From Cyanophora paradoxa (lineage: Eukaryota; Glaucocystophyceae; Cyanophorales; Cyanophoraceae): a stretch of 64,000 nt of DNA. The notes below the pieces were generated by a model, which made no database searches, was not told where the DNA came from, and saw only the letters and a program-made list of their open reading frames with translations. Location: NCBI GenBank assembly GCA_004431415.1, contig QPMI01000150.1, positions 155,668 through 219,667 of the forward strand. Direction: 5' to 3'. This document shows, piece by piece, positions 46,931 to 57,674 of this stretch (positions are counted from its first letter, which is position 1; each line of letters opens with the position of its first letter). The translations under genes and the position numbers were made by a program.

Positions 46931-47906
46931 AGGCTCCCTACTTTCCCCCGGCCCTCGAGTACCTTCATGTTCGCGCCCCCGCTGCTCGTAAATGCGCGAA
47001 CGGGATCTTTGATGTACTTGTGACGGGGCTCCAGGAGATTTGGCAGGCGCGAAACTCGGACGTCCAAGCCTGGCAGCGCCGCTGTGGCCTCACGCGTCGG
47101 ACTCTGACGGCGCCCCGACCCCCGCCAGCAACAGACCCGCGGCCCGCCGAAGAAGCCGCCGCGCCCGGGAGACACGCCCTCAGCCGGACCCGAACCCGCA
47201 GCCCGCACCCGTAGTGCTGGTCAGGAGTATTCCGGTACCCCCAAGCATACCGGAACGCGCCCGTCTCCAGCCGACGGCAGCGCCAGCGCGCGATGCGCAC
47301 TCAGCAGTAGGCCGGTCGAGCACAGACCGTCCAGCTTGCCCGCCCTCCCCGCCCGACGCCCATGACCTGATGAATGTCGCCGCAGACAGCCCGCACAGCC
47401 CGCCCACGAACCTCAGAGCATCTTCGGATGTCTCACGTGCCTTAAGCCTGCAGTCGAGCGGCGCGCTCGCTCAGGACACGGCCTCTTGCCCGAATCGCCC
47501 GCACGAACCTCTCGCCCGAACCACTGGCAGGCATCGCCCGCTCTCTTCGCACACCCGACTACGCTTACATGTAAGATTACCACCGAGCGCGCCATCTCAC
47601 CCCCGCCCGCGCAGCGCCGCGCAGGTCACGCGCAGGCACACGTCGTCGGCGCCAACGGTCACCTGGCGTCGAACCGCCGGAGCTGCCTCCAAACGCACCG
47701 GTAGGACGAGTAGAAGAGCCTGGACTAGTAGACGCATGCCGAGCCGTGCGAGAGACGCTGTGGGACGGTCCCGGCGAACGCAGGGGGGGTACAGACCACG
47801 CCCCTGGTCTCGTCTGCACGAGAGCAGCTCTAGCTTGGCACGCCTGGCACTGGCGTTCTCGCATACCAATCCCTTCCAAGCGCTCGCCGGCCTGCGGGAC
47901 GACGAG
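46931..47906. other. GC-rich flank between viral relic and ORF1-like gene
   Basis: An open frame runs through much of it, but it is GC-driven and compositionally biased (Arg/Pro/Ser). 47850-47906 reads FSHTNPFQALAGLRDDE before the chosen start and may be coding. Nothing else supported. Confidence 0.3.
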
Positions 47907-50900
47907 ATGTCTTCGGAAGGGGAAGGCGGGTCCGAGCAGCGCGGAGATCCACGCTCCCCGCCGCCGAATCAGCAAGGCAAACGTAGAGCAGCTGGACAAC
48001 AGCCAGCAGCCCTCACGCCGGAAAGCCGATCGCGCACACTGCCCAACCGCCGCCGGGTCGATGGCGAGCAGGGCGCTCAAGGCGAGCAAGACCCGGACGT
48101 TGACGTAAGCCCTGAAAGCCAGTCCGTCTCGGTGCCCTCGCTCAACCGCTCCACGCAGAGCGACGGCCAGGAACGACTGCGACGCCGTCGGGCAGCTACC
48201 GAAGCCGAAGCCGGGCCATCGCACCGCGTGCGCACGCCCTCACAGGCCCTCCCATGCGTAAATACAGCACAGCTAACAGGCCCCCGGCCATCACAGGCTC
48301 CCGGTCAGTCCGGCCGATCGAGATCGCAGGAACCCGCGGGACCCCCAACCGCCGAGCAGCAGGTTCCTCACTTGACTTCCTGCCCCAAATCATCGCCCTC
48401 TGCTCACTGCCAGTCTCCGCAGAACGTGGCGCACCCGGATGCCGACTCCAGGAGGAACTCTCCAGGCCGCCCGGGCATAGTGGTACGCGCGCCGCGGCGC
48501 CCCTCTGCAGTCACAGCGCACCGCCAACACGCAACGCAGCAACGAGCGGCAATGGCGGCGCGCGGGCTCGGCGACCTAATAGCATCGCCGTTCCGCCGCG
48601 ATCGCCAAGACGACCGGAACCGCGCCGACAGCCAATCGGGACGCAGCGGGCCCACCAGCCCCAGCTCCAGCTCGGAGAGCGAATCCAGCTCCAGCTCAGA
48701 GAGCAGCCCCCGCAGCCGACACTCAGTCAACAGCGGCCACGGCAATCGTGCAGGCGACGAGCATGGCGAGCGTGACGGAGAAGGCCGCCGCGAGCCCGAA
48801 GGCGAAGACGTACGCGGCGGCCCCGGAGGCGACGGACAAGGAGGGCCCGACGACGACGGGCGCCGCGAGCGGGCCGGCGAGGGGCGAGACGGGCGCGACG
48901 ACGACGGGCGCCGCGGGCGAGCCGGCGAGGGCAAGGCGGGCGCGACGACGATGGGCGCCGCGGGCGCGACGGCCCGGGGCACGGCGGACGCGACGGCGGA
49001 GGGCGCGGCGGACTCAACGGCGAGGGGCGCGGAATGCCTGACGACGGCGGGCGCCGTGGGCGGCCGGCGAGGGGCGAGACGGGCGGGACGACGGGCGCCG
49101 CGGGCGCGATGGCGAGGAGCACGGCGGACGCGACGACGACAGGCGCCGCGGGCGGGACGGCCTAGGGCATGGCGGACGTGACGACGACGTACGCCGCGGG
49201 CGTGACGGAGGGGACACGGCGGGCGCGACGGCGGAGGGCGCGGCGGGCCCGACGACGAGGGGCGCGGAGGGCCTGACGACGGCGGACGCCGGGGGCGGGC
49301 CGGCGAGGGGCGGGATGGGCGCGACGACGGACGCCGCGGGCGCGACGGCGAGGGGCACGGCGGGCGCGACGGCGGAGGGCGCGGCGGGCCCGACGACGAG
49401 GGGCGCGGCGGGCCCGACGACGACGGGCGTCGTGGGCGGGCCGGCGAGGGGCGGGACGGACGCGACGACGGACGCCGCGGGCGCGACGGCGAGGGCACGG
49501 CGGGCGCGACGGCGGAGGGCGCGGCGGGCCCGGGGACGAACGTCGCGGGCCTGACGACGACGGACGCCGTGGGCGGGCCGGAGGGGATCGAGACGGGCGT
49601 GACGACGGGCGCCGCGGACGTGATGGCGAGGGGCTCGGCGGGCGCGACGACGACGGGCGCCACGGACGGGACGGCCCGGGGCAAGGCGGACGTGCCAATG
49701 ACGGGCGCCGCGGGCGCGATGACGGCGGCGGACTCGGCGGACGTGGTCGTGGGGCGTCGGCGGCGGAGCCTGGCGCGGCCGGGGTGGGCATGGCGGCGGT
49801 GGCGGTGGCGGAGGCGGCGGTGGCGGCGGAGGACTTGGCGGGGGAGGCGGTGGAGGACGTGGGCGTGGGGGCTTCGGCGGCGGAGCCTGGCGCGGCCGGG
49901 GTGGGCACGGTGGCGGCGGCGGCGGTGGCGGCGGCGGAGGTGGCGGCGGACCCGGAGGGGGAGGCGGCAACGGAGCCGATGAGGACCGTGATGGCGACTT
50001 CGAACCGCTCCCGGGCGATGACCCGCGGGCCCCCGATGACCGCCTCCTGGAGGACTCTAACCGGCCGTCCAACTTCTTCCTAGCCCTCGGCAGCACGTCG
50101 TTCAGCCTGGAGGTCCAGCGCTACTGCCCGGAATTCAGGGTCGCCACCCGTGACGACCTGGAGACCGCTGCGAAGGCGAAGTTCCTCGGAGCAGTCGGCG
50201 AACGAATGCTCGAGGAGGTCCGGAACACGCTCGTCTCCAAGTACGACTCCTTCAGGGAGGCGCGGGACAACGGCAAGGCAATCCCCGACGACCTAGCAGC
50301 AATCCTCGAGCACCCCGAGCCCCTCCCCATCGCCGGCCCCTCCATCCGCTGCCTCACGTCGACGTCGGTGACCGGCCAGTGCGAGCAACTCTTCCCGGCG
50401 CTCCTCTTTCAGTACGAGGACATCGGCTCTATCCGGCGGGCGCACCGTCTCCTCGGCGGCCGCATCAAACTGGACTCCCTCGGCCCCAGACTGAGCAAGG
50501 CCCCGTTTACCGTCGCCTCTCACGTCGACACGGAGGCGCGCGGGAATGGCTTCCTTGCAGTCATGGTACCCCCGGACCCCCCCGAGCTCACCTTAACACG
50601 CCCGGCTGCTGACTCGCTTACCCAGATGGACCTGCCGTGGCGCAAGACTCGCCTCCCACCCTCGATCCGGAACCAGGCGGTGCGGCAACTCGCGGACGCT
50701 GTCTTCAAGAGCCAGCGCGAGACCAATCCGAACTTCGTCGTCCCCTCCAACCGACCCACGTCACTCGTCGCCGGATACGTGGAGTACGGCTACGGGACCC
50801 CGTACGGCGCCACCGGCCGCGTCGTCATGGAGAGCGCGCTCGCCCCTGCCCTCAGCTCCCTCCTCGTGAGCGGCTCCCGCCCCTCACCCTGCTCTCCTAA

Positions 50901-51845
50901 TTCTCCCACGCCGCAGGCGAATCGTGGCTACGTCGTCGCCCAAGACCAAGGCAACGGCCAAGTCGCCACAATCCTCCGCATGCAGATGGCTGACGCACGG
51001 CTGAACTGGATCGCAACCTCGAACCATGTCGTCTTCGGAACCATCGTCATGGAGAATGCACACGAAGGCTGTGATGCCTGGGGGTACCAGCGCGTAGCCG
51101 CCCCCCCCACCGGCGCCTTCCCGTCCCTCGACACTATCCTCGCGCGCCACTACAAGGAGCTGCGCCACAACGGCCTCGTCGGCCTCCACATCCGCTCGGC
51201 CGGAGGATGGGCAAGTTCCCCCCCCCGTACCGCGGCCGTACCCCACAGTCACTCACTGCTGCCCCGCCCCGCCGGCGCCCAGATTGAAGGCATGTTCCAC
51301 AAGTCCCTCTTCCCCGAGCCGGACCAGGAGGAGGATTACGCGGCATGGCGCGCCGAGCTCGGGTTCAACCCGAACCCGACACTCAGCAGATGGGCAGAGG
51401 CGACCGATGCCGCCCCGGTCAACGGCCAGCCCCGCCACGCGCGCGTCCTCCACCTCGTCGAGAACGGCCTAGTGGTACCAGCCTCCCCCCCCGACCCTAT
51501 CCACCACCTCCCTCTCACAGCCCCCCCCCGTCACAGTTCGGAGTCGTCCAGTTCCCAGCTCAGAGCGGACACTACTGCCCGGCGCACCTCCTCCGCTCGA
51601 TCGCCGGCGGTGGCCCCATCCAAGCCATCGCGGACCTCTCCGGCCTACACAGAGTTGTCAGGCCGGGCGGCGCCGCGGGCGGGGGTGGGGAGGCCGGCGC
51701 TGGAGGCGGCGGCAATGCCGGTGGCCAGCGGAACCGCACCAGCGGCATCATCGGCGAGGGGCGCCCTGACGCTGGCGGGCGGCCTGCACCCGGCCGCAAC
51801 GGCGCGGTGGCAGCGCTCATCGGGGGAGGCCACCGGGGCGGATAA
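47907..51845 (+). pseudogene. ORF1-like protein with low-complexity linker (retroelement or host gene)
   Basis: Starts near ATG 47907 (MSSEGEGGSEQRGD). The first part is disordered (Ser/Arg/Pro/Glu), followed by a long Arg/Gly/Asp repeat (about 48770-49740) in which the frame is lost at least once, then a Gly-rich segment and a folded part from about 50000: DRLLEDSNRPSNFFLALGS, LEVQRYCPEFRVATRDDLE, MLEEVRNTLVSKYDSFREAR, and the block MDLPWRKTRLPPSIRNQAV from 50627. GTACCCC-type or GTGAGC introns appear to interrupt it at about 50567-50626, 50866-50919 and 51226-51282, and the last exon (about 51537-51845) reads GVVQFPAQSGHYCPAHLLRS. The position directly ahead of an APE-endonuclease ORF suggests retrotransposon ORF1, but introns argue for a host gene. 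Unresolved. Confidence 0.4.
48770..49740. repeat. GC-rich minisatellite encoding Asp/Gly/Arg repeats
   Basis: Nested repeats of GGGCGCGACGACG-type units; a larger copy of about 141 bp recurs at 49301 and 49442, differing by a one-G deletion near 49491 that changes frame. Depending on frame it gives DDGRRGR-like, ATAEGAAGPTT-like or Arg-rich peptides. Confidence 0.7.
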
Positions 51846-52268
51846 ACTCCTACCCCCCCACCCACCCCCCTCCCCCCCCGTCCTCTCCCACCCCCCTCCT
51901 CCCTCCCCGCTCCCGACCTCACCCCCTCGCCTCCCAGCCCCCACTCCCTGACCCCCCTGCCGCCTCCTACCCTCGTCCCCCCCCCCTCTCCATCCCCCCG
52001 TAGCCCCTCCGTAGCAACGGTGCTCCCCCCGCACGTGCACCCTCCCCCCCCCCGCCGCCGGCCGCCCGTCAGGCCGGCGGCCCGACTAGGCTTGTCTACG
52101 GTTGCCCAGGCTCCCCTCGGGCGCGGCGAGATCTTGGTCGCCGGACCAGCCCCTGGACCTGGGATTGTCCTTTCATTTCTTGTCTAGTCGTAATGCACGG
52201 CCCCCGTGCGCTCCCCCCCAAGCCCAACGCCCGCCAGGAAAGAGAGACGGACCGCGGGGACTATACAT

Positions 52269-54280
52269 ATGACCAATAGAGTAAACACGGCGGGGGGGGC
52301 GCCACAGGGCCGGGCCGCGCCCCGGATAATTGACCTCTTCCCGACGGACCTCTTCACCCACGCAAAGCTCGGCGCGCGGCCGCGCACGCTGAAGCGCCAA
52401 TTCGACGCTAAGCAGGCCTGGCGGATCGCCACCTGGAACGCACGGTCGTGCTCGAGCGTGAACCACGTCGGCCACCTGCAAAAGTACATGAAGGACTGGG
52501 GGATCAGCGTCATGGGCGTCCAATCACTTAACTGTACCGCCGCGGCAGCCCGAGCGATGAGGCAGGCCATCGACGCCGGCGTCATGCTGACCTCGGTCCA
52601 CCCTAGCGCGCCCCGCCGCGCCGAGCCGATGAAGAAAAAGAAGAAGAAGAAGAAGAACGACCCCAAGGAGCCGTCTGCGCGCGGGTCAGGCGTTGCGCTG
52701 CTGCTGTCCGTGGACATGGCGAAGCACTGCTTCCGCACCTACTCAATGCCGGGGCGAGTCGTCGGGTGCGAGCTGCGCTTCGCGGACAACGTGCAGGTCT
52801 TCGTAGCGAGCGTGTACCTGCCGCCGGGAGAAAGCCGCACCTCAGCGAACACGGAGAGCGCCCGGATCATCGAGTACATGCGAAACAACATCCTCGCCGA
52901 CTGGGCGGCCCGACACAAGGCGCACCTGTTCCTGCTCGGTGACTTCAACAGCTGTGTCTGCCCGGCGACCGGCCGGATCCGCAACGCGCGCTACGCCAGC
53001 TCACACGAACCGGAGCATCGATGGTGGAGAGAGCTTCTCAGCGAGAGCGCCTGGAACCTGCGCGACGCTGCGAAGCTGGCGGGCACGGACGATCAGATCA
53101 CCTTCATCTTCCCCGACAAACAGCGCGGGCCGGACGAACCTGGGCCTGAGCCGCGAGGGATCACTGCGACGGGCCACCTGCGGACAGCTGCTCGGCTCGA
53201 CTACATTCTCCAGTCCACGGCAGCCGGGGCCGGACTCCGGGCAGTTCAGGTATCCCCCGCCACGCGCCCTACGAGTCCGACCACTTCCCGGTACTCGCCG
53301 AGTACGACAGGCGCGGACTCGGCCTCCAGTTCTCGTCCGGCCGCCGCCCGCCCCCAGCGCCCGCCTAGGTTCCAGTACGGAAAGCAAGCCGCTCTGACGA
53401 AAGTTCGGTTCAAGGAGCTCCTGGAGGCCAGCCTGAGCCGGACCAGCCCCGGCGCCGAATGCGTGGCAGCAATCCTCGACGAAATCGAGCGGACGCCGCC
53501 GCGCCGCCGCAGCAGCGCCTGACCCGCCTCAGCGCCGCGCTCGACGGGGCGCTCGATCGAGTCAAGGAGATCGGCCAGTCCGCGGACTTCGGCATGTACA
53601 CGCCCGCACGCAAGACCCAAAAGTTCTCTCGCAGGGGCCGGCCAGAGTCGGCGCTGCTCACGCGCGTGCAGGAACTCCGGCGCACCTGGGCGGCGGCGCG
53701 ACACGGACCCGACTCCACGCCTCGCCGAGTGAGACACGCGCTATCGGACCTCCGCCTCGCCATCTCGAACCATAACCGTCGCATCTCGCAGCTCCCCGTG
53801 GAGAAACGGTCCGGCTATAGTCTCCTCCCGGCTCCACCCCCCTCTCCTCCTTTCTCAGCGCCGCAGCCCCGCTGGCTCGAGCACTACGATGTGTTCCTGG
53901 CATGGGTCTCGGCGCTCGACAAGAAGGTCGACCTGCACATCCGCGGCTTCGAGACCAAGCGCATCCTGGCGAGCCGCGAACGCACGCGCCGCATGTTCAA
54001 AGTTGACCTCGCGCAGCACCTCCGACTGGTCCTGGAAGCGCCGGCTCGCCGAGGTATCACATCTTTCTCGTTCTTCGATGGGCTCGAATACAAAGTGTAT
54101 GACTCCGAAGAGCAAGTCTGTCCCTTTGCCCGCCAGCACATGCACGCCTGGACCAAGCGCAGAGCACCCCTAACGGCCCGCCTCGACCCGCTAGGTCTCC
54201 CGCTAAGCGAATGCGCCCGGGACCCCCGCCTCTGGCAGCGACTGCACGCGCCGCGGGACGACATAGATGCAGCCCTATTA
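52269..54280 (+). pseudogene. non-LTR retrotransposon ORF2: EEP (APE-type) endonuclease, truncated
   Basis: From ATG 52269. Motifs of the endonuclease/exonuclease/phosphatase fold appear in order: WRIATWNARS (about 52420), GVQS, VFVASVYLPPGES (about 52800), HLFLLGDFNSC (about 52925), RLDYILQS (about 53193), and YESDHFPVLAEYD (about 53265), the last in a different frame. In LINEs this domain nicks the target for reverse transcription. The usual catalytic Glu after Gln (QE) is Ser here (QS). At least three frame changes (about 53250, 53350 and 53505) break the gene. It continues as a helical linker (to HAPRDDIDAALLH) and ends exactly at the inverted repeat of the virus, so the reverse transcriptase is missing. 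Confidence 0.7.
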
Positions 54281-54561
54281 CACATAGTAAAATGCGGAGT
54301 TTTAACCCTCGGCTTATCTTAATTGATTTTGTTGATATATCTCGTATATTCTATTTCAATCAATCGATAATCTGTGTATATCTTATCGAATATTCATTTA
54401 TTTCGATTATTTTGTATTCTTTTCGATATTTTATCGTAAATTTCTCTTATTTTCCGATTAGTCTTACTGAGTCTATCGATAATCTGTATATATTTCCGAA
54501 TAATATAACTGAATCTCAATTAGATCTTGCCTCTGGTTAAAACTCCGCATTTTACTATGTG
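54281..54561. repeat. 27-bp perfect inverted repeat, 281 bp outer span
   Basis: Left arm 54281-54307 starts CACATAGTAAAATGCGG; the right arm 54535-54561 is its exact reverse complement (ends CATTTTACTATGTG). The loop of 227 bp is AT-rich with many cgat steps. The left arm is the first base of non-host sequence. It can be the virus terminus with an internal inverted copy, or a separate 281-bp MITE-like insertion at the boundary. No clear target duplication was found. Confidence 0.9.
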
Positions 54562-54804
54562 TGATTGGTCTAAAAGTTAATTGATTTAATCGATATTATA
54601 TTCATGTACTTTCTCGATTAAATTTAATTAAATTTAATTCATTTAATCGGAAATATATCGCTAAACTCGATTAAGATCCATAAATGATTCATTTGTTTAT
54701 ATTAACAAATCGATCTCTTATTGAATCCAATCTTAATTATACATGAAAATGATATGTTATTATCATGTTTTAATTAGTCTAAGGGGGGACCCTTAGAAAA
54801 TTGG

Positions 54805-54902
54805 GTGTCACAGGTGTCACAGGTGTCACAGGTCAATCCCAAACTTTTGATAGTTGATTTTTATATATGTGAAAACTTTGGGATAGACCTGTGACACCTG
54901 TG
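54805..54902. repeat. hairpin module 1 (TGTCACAGG type)
   Basis: Left arm GTGTCACAGG repeated, then TCAATCCCAAACTTTTG; right arm AAAACTTTGGGATAGACC followed by TGTGACACCTGTG. The arms pair over about 32 bases with 3-4 mismatches around a 25-30-bp AT-rich loop. The left arm holds three direct copies of GGTGTCACA. Confidence 0.85.
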
Positions 54903-55010
54903 AACAACACCATTTATGGTAAGATCCTCTTTTATAATGAAAAACTCAGTAACAATAAGTAAGAAGTTTATCTATGTAATTCTACTTGAATAAACAAATG
55001 AAATAATCGA

Positions 55011-55102
55011 GTGTCACAGGTGTCACAGGTCCATCCCAAACTTTTGAAAATTTACTCTTTATAGGAGAAACTTTGGGATAGACCTGTGACACCTGTGACA
55101 CA
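55011..55102. repeat. hairpin module 2 (copy of module 1)
   Basis: The same structure again 206 bp downstream: GTGTCACAGGTGTCACAGG, CCATCCCAAACTTTTG, AT-rich loop, AAACTTTGGGATAGACC and TGTGACACC. The DNA after both modules is also related (accat...cagtaa...ctcagt), so a unit of about 200 bp is duplicated. Confidence 0.85.
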
Positions 55103-55687
55103 TACCATATTCAGTAAGGACCTCATATATTGTTAAAATCTCAGTGTTAGTTGGTGTAGTTGATTCTAAAAATGCATTTTATACTCTGATTCATTGTTAT
55201 TTCCTGTGAAATTTGAGTCAACTCAACCCACTTAGTCAACCCTTGCATTGAATTCGTAACAAAATCCATATACTATCGATTAATATGAGTCAACCTTGAG
55301 TCCACTTTAATTATAGGGGGAATCAAGGGGAGATGCTTACTAAATGCAGTGTTAGATTGATGGTTTCACAGGTGTAATCACGATTATCTATAAAGTAGAT
55401 TTAGGTGGATTATTCGAGATCATACAGTCAGAGATGGTATACAGACTTTCAGACCACAAAAGAGACATATTCAGCCCCACAAACCCGGGCAAATCTACGA
55501 TCCAGTTCGCGAAAGTAGCATAGATGTGTAGAGGATGCAAAGAGGATTCCGGCGATGGTCGCGGTTTTTAAAACGGATGAGTTGGTGAAGAGTTACAGCA
55601 GTTTGTATGCTTTTCTTGGATTTCTTGGGTTCCAATTGTAATTGTATTTGTTCCCCCGGTTGTAATGTGCGACGGGGGTATCGACTT
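55103..55687. other. non-coding terminal region of the virus
   Basis: About 580 AT-rich bases with no plausible gene. At 55570-55603 lies a conserved block (AACGGATGAGTTGGTGAAGA...) that matches 45417-45450 of fragment 1 with about three mismatches. Confidence 0.55.
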
Positions 55688-55800
55688 ATTACAATTCTTA
55701 CAATAGTTACATTACAATTCTTACAATTCTTACAATTCTTACAATTCTTACAATTCTTACATTACAATTCTTACAATGTTTACAATTCTTACATTACAAA
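55688..55800. repeat. ACAATTCTT tandem repeats
   Basis: The 9-bp unit TTACAATTC/ACAATTCTT is repeated about ten times, with some units changed to ACATTACAATTCTT or ACAATGTTT. It lies between the conserved end block and the small ORF. Confidence 0.85.
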
Positions 55801-55846
55801 TCTTGCATGACGTCACGACATATATACCGTGTATATACACATGACG

Positions 55847-56146
55847 TCACGACTTATATACACTATATATACCAAACCTCCGTATTCCCGGTTGACCAAG
55901 AAAAAAATGTTTGGAAAAAATAATTAAAAAATATATATACATATACATATATATAATCAAAAATCGGAAACAATTCCCTCTTTTTTCTACCGTAAAAACG
56001 CGCCCGTCACATCGACTCTCATAGTCGGAGCATTTATATATACCAGCGGATATATTCGTATATATCGCGTTCTCAGTGGGAAACCTATGTTTCACCAAGT
56101 CTACTATGGCAAGTGACTTTTGCATCTTCAAACTGTTATATCTCAT
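55847..56146 (-). CDS. small viral ORF downstream of the integrase
   Basis: Up to 99 residues from ATG 56146 (MRYNSLKMQKSLAIVDLVKH). The frame extends a little upstream (RFDDLV) without ATG. The N-terminal part resembles the small ORF after the ATPase in fragment 1. The C-terminal part is hydrophobic and translated from TATATA-rich DNA, so the true end is doubtful. Function unknown. Confidence 0.35.
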   Translation of the reverse strand: MRYNSLKMQKSLAIVDLVKHRFPTENAIYTNISAGIYKCSDYESRCDGRVFTVEKRGNCFRFLIIYMYMYIYFLIIFSKHFFLGQPGIRRFGIYSVYKS

Positions 56147-56285
56147 CACCAGATCATCAAAACGCAACGTTCTGCATAGCGCTGTGAAGCGCTTGAAAAG
56201 ATCTACAAGACTATGTGTATATCATATGCATATATGTATATCAGTCATACATATATTTGGAAAAAACGAGTTTTTGCCTAGCAAA

Positions 56286-57671
56286 CTAGCTAGTTTTGGT
56301 CCTTTCTCTTAGTGTTCTCTGAGGTTTAGGGGCTGTATATGACTCCTTAGTAGTCTGAAAGTCATTATACCATCTCTGGCTATTCACTTCTGAAAGTTTC
56401 TGTGTTCCTGCTATAGTGAGCTTTTTGAGTTCCCTGTTAACTTTCCCAGCCTTCTCCTTCCTAGCCTCTATCAAAGGCTTAACTGGGACTTCATTAGCAG
56501 CTTCTATGCCTTCTCTCCTTATAGCAGCATCAACCCTAGCTTCCTCTTTAGCTTGCTCTAAGGCATCTACTGTAGGGGTTTCCAGATACTCAACTGCATT
56601 CACAGGCAACAGCTCATGGAAAGCAAACCTGTTATCTATGATCTCTCCAGTGGGACTCTTTAGCTTAAACTTAAAGCCTTCTCTACTATCAACAGTGTAA
56701 ACCATCCTAGACCAATTGTTACCCTGTTTAGCAAAGGGGTTCTTCTCAACTTTCACTCTAACAAACATGCCAGGCTGCATGGTATCAAGATAAGCTATAG
56801 ATTTCTTGAATCTTTCATCTTCTAATCCTACTATATACCTGTAATGCTCCTCTGTAGTTTCGCCTGGCTTCATCTTAGTAGCTGAGTGAACTGTATTATT
56901 GTAATTATATTCAATATCACCTAACACATCAAAGAATCTAGCTGTGTTATTGGCTATGCAGTAGTTTGTGATCAGTCTCTTAATCTGCTTGTTAAAGGCT
57001 TCAATTCGACCTTGGCTTCTGTGGTCTGCAGTTCCACTTACTTGGTGTTCTATGTATTTACTAGATAGATACTCCTGGAATATTCGATTTTGGAATTCAC
57101 TCCCAGCATCTGATTGAACTTTTACTATGGGTCTTGCTACTCTCATCTCAAGCTGTTTAAATGCAGCTAATGTAGTGAGAGCTGATTTATCCCTTATAGG
57201 TATGATATACCCAGTTCTCAGTGTTGATTCCATTGCAGTCATAAAGGTATCATAGCCATTGTTTTGTTTCTTATAAGCTGGGAAAAAGAGCAAATCAATC
57301 ACATAGGTATCAAGGGGTTGCCTTATTGGAACCATGGGATCTCTCTTCCTAGATATAGCAGGTGCATTGATCTGAACAACCTCTTGCTTTTTATAGAACT
57401 CTTGCAACTGCTTGTAGGATTCATCTGGTAACTCAGCCCTCATAGCTTGAAGCCCTTTGTAACCTGTTCTCACATCATAGAATCTCTTGGCAATCTTGCT
57501 GGTTTCTTTCACTGCAATAGCAACTGGGATCTCTACTGGGACAAGCTCTTTCATTTCAGACTTTTTGACAATTCGAGATTCCCCTTTTTCCTCCTTTGGA
57601 ACTGTGATAGGCAGTAGGTTACCTTGTAGTTGCTCAGTGGTTCTCCTAACTATTCTTCCAGTTGCTGGCAT
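56286..57671 (-). CDS. retroviral-type (rve) integrase of Polinton-like virus
   Basis: 461 residues from ATG 57671, intact. A DDE catalytic triad is visible: Asp in DTYVIDLLFFP (about residue 125), Asp in VKVQSDAGSEFQN (about 188), and Glu in SQGRIEAFNKQIKRL (about 224), giving the D,D-35-E spacing. The downstream region FVRVKVEKNPFAKQG...NWSRMVYTV resembles the SH3-like C-terminal domain, followed by a basic tail. The enzyme joins the linear viral genome to host DNA. It begins 3 bp after the polymerase stop, so the two are probably co-transcribed. It is the only large enzyme in this element without an evident break. Confidence 0.85.
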   Translation of the reverse strand: MPATGRIVRRTTEQLQGNLLPITVPKEEKGESRIVKKSEMKELVPVEIPVAIAVKETSKIAKRFYDVRTGYKGLQAMRAELPDESYKQLQEFYKKQEVVQINAPAISRKRDPMVPIRQPLDTYVIDLLFFPAYKKQNNGYDTFMTAMESTLRTGYIIPIRDKSALTTLAAFKQLEMRVARPIVKVQSDAGSEFQNRIFQEYLSSKYIEHQVSGTADHRSQGRIEAFNKQIKRLITNYCIANNTARFFDVLGDIEYNYNNTVHSATKMKPGETTEEHYRYIVGLEDERFKKSIAYLDTMQPGMFVRVKVEKNPFAKQGNNWSRMVYTVDSREGFKFKLKSPTGEIIDNRFAFHELLPVNAVEYLETPTVDALEQAKEEARVDAAIRREGIEAANEVPVKPLIEARKEKAGKVNRELKKLTIAGTQKLSEVNSQRWYNDFQTTKESYTAPKPQRTLRERTKTS

Positions 57672-57674
57672 CTC

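Noticed and set aside
46864-47208. N-terminal extension of the packaging ATPase
   Set aside because: The frame stays open into GC-rich flanking DNA with no family resemblance; the family length fits a start at 46863.
47040-49181. 713-codon plus-strand frame as one protein
   Set aside because: The 5' part overlaps flank DNA without protein-like composition and the 3' part is repeat translated in a shifting frame; only the region from about 47907 is kept as coding candidate.
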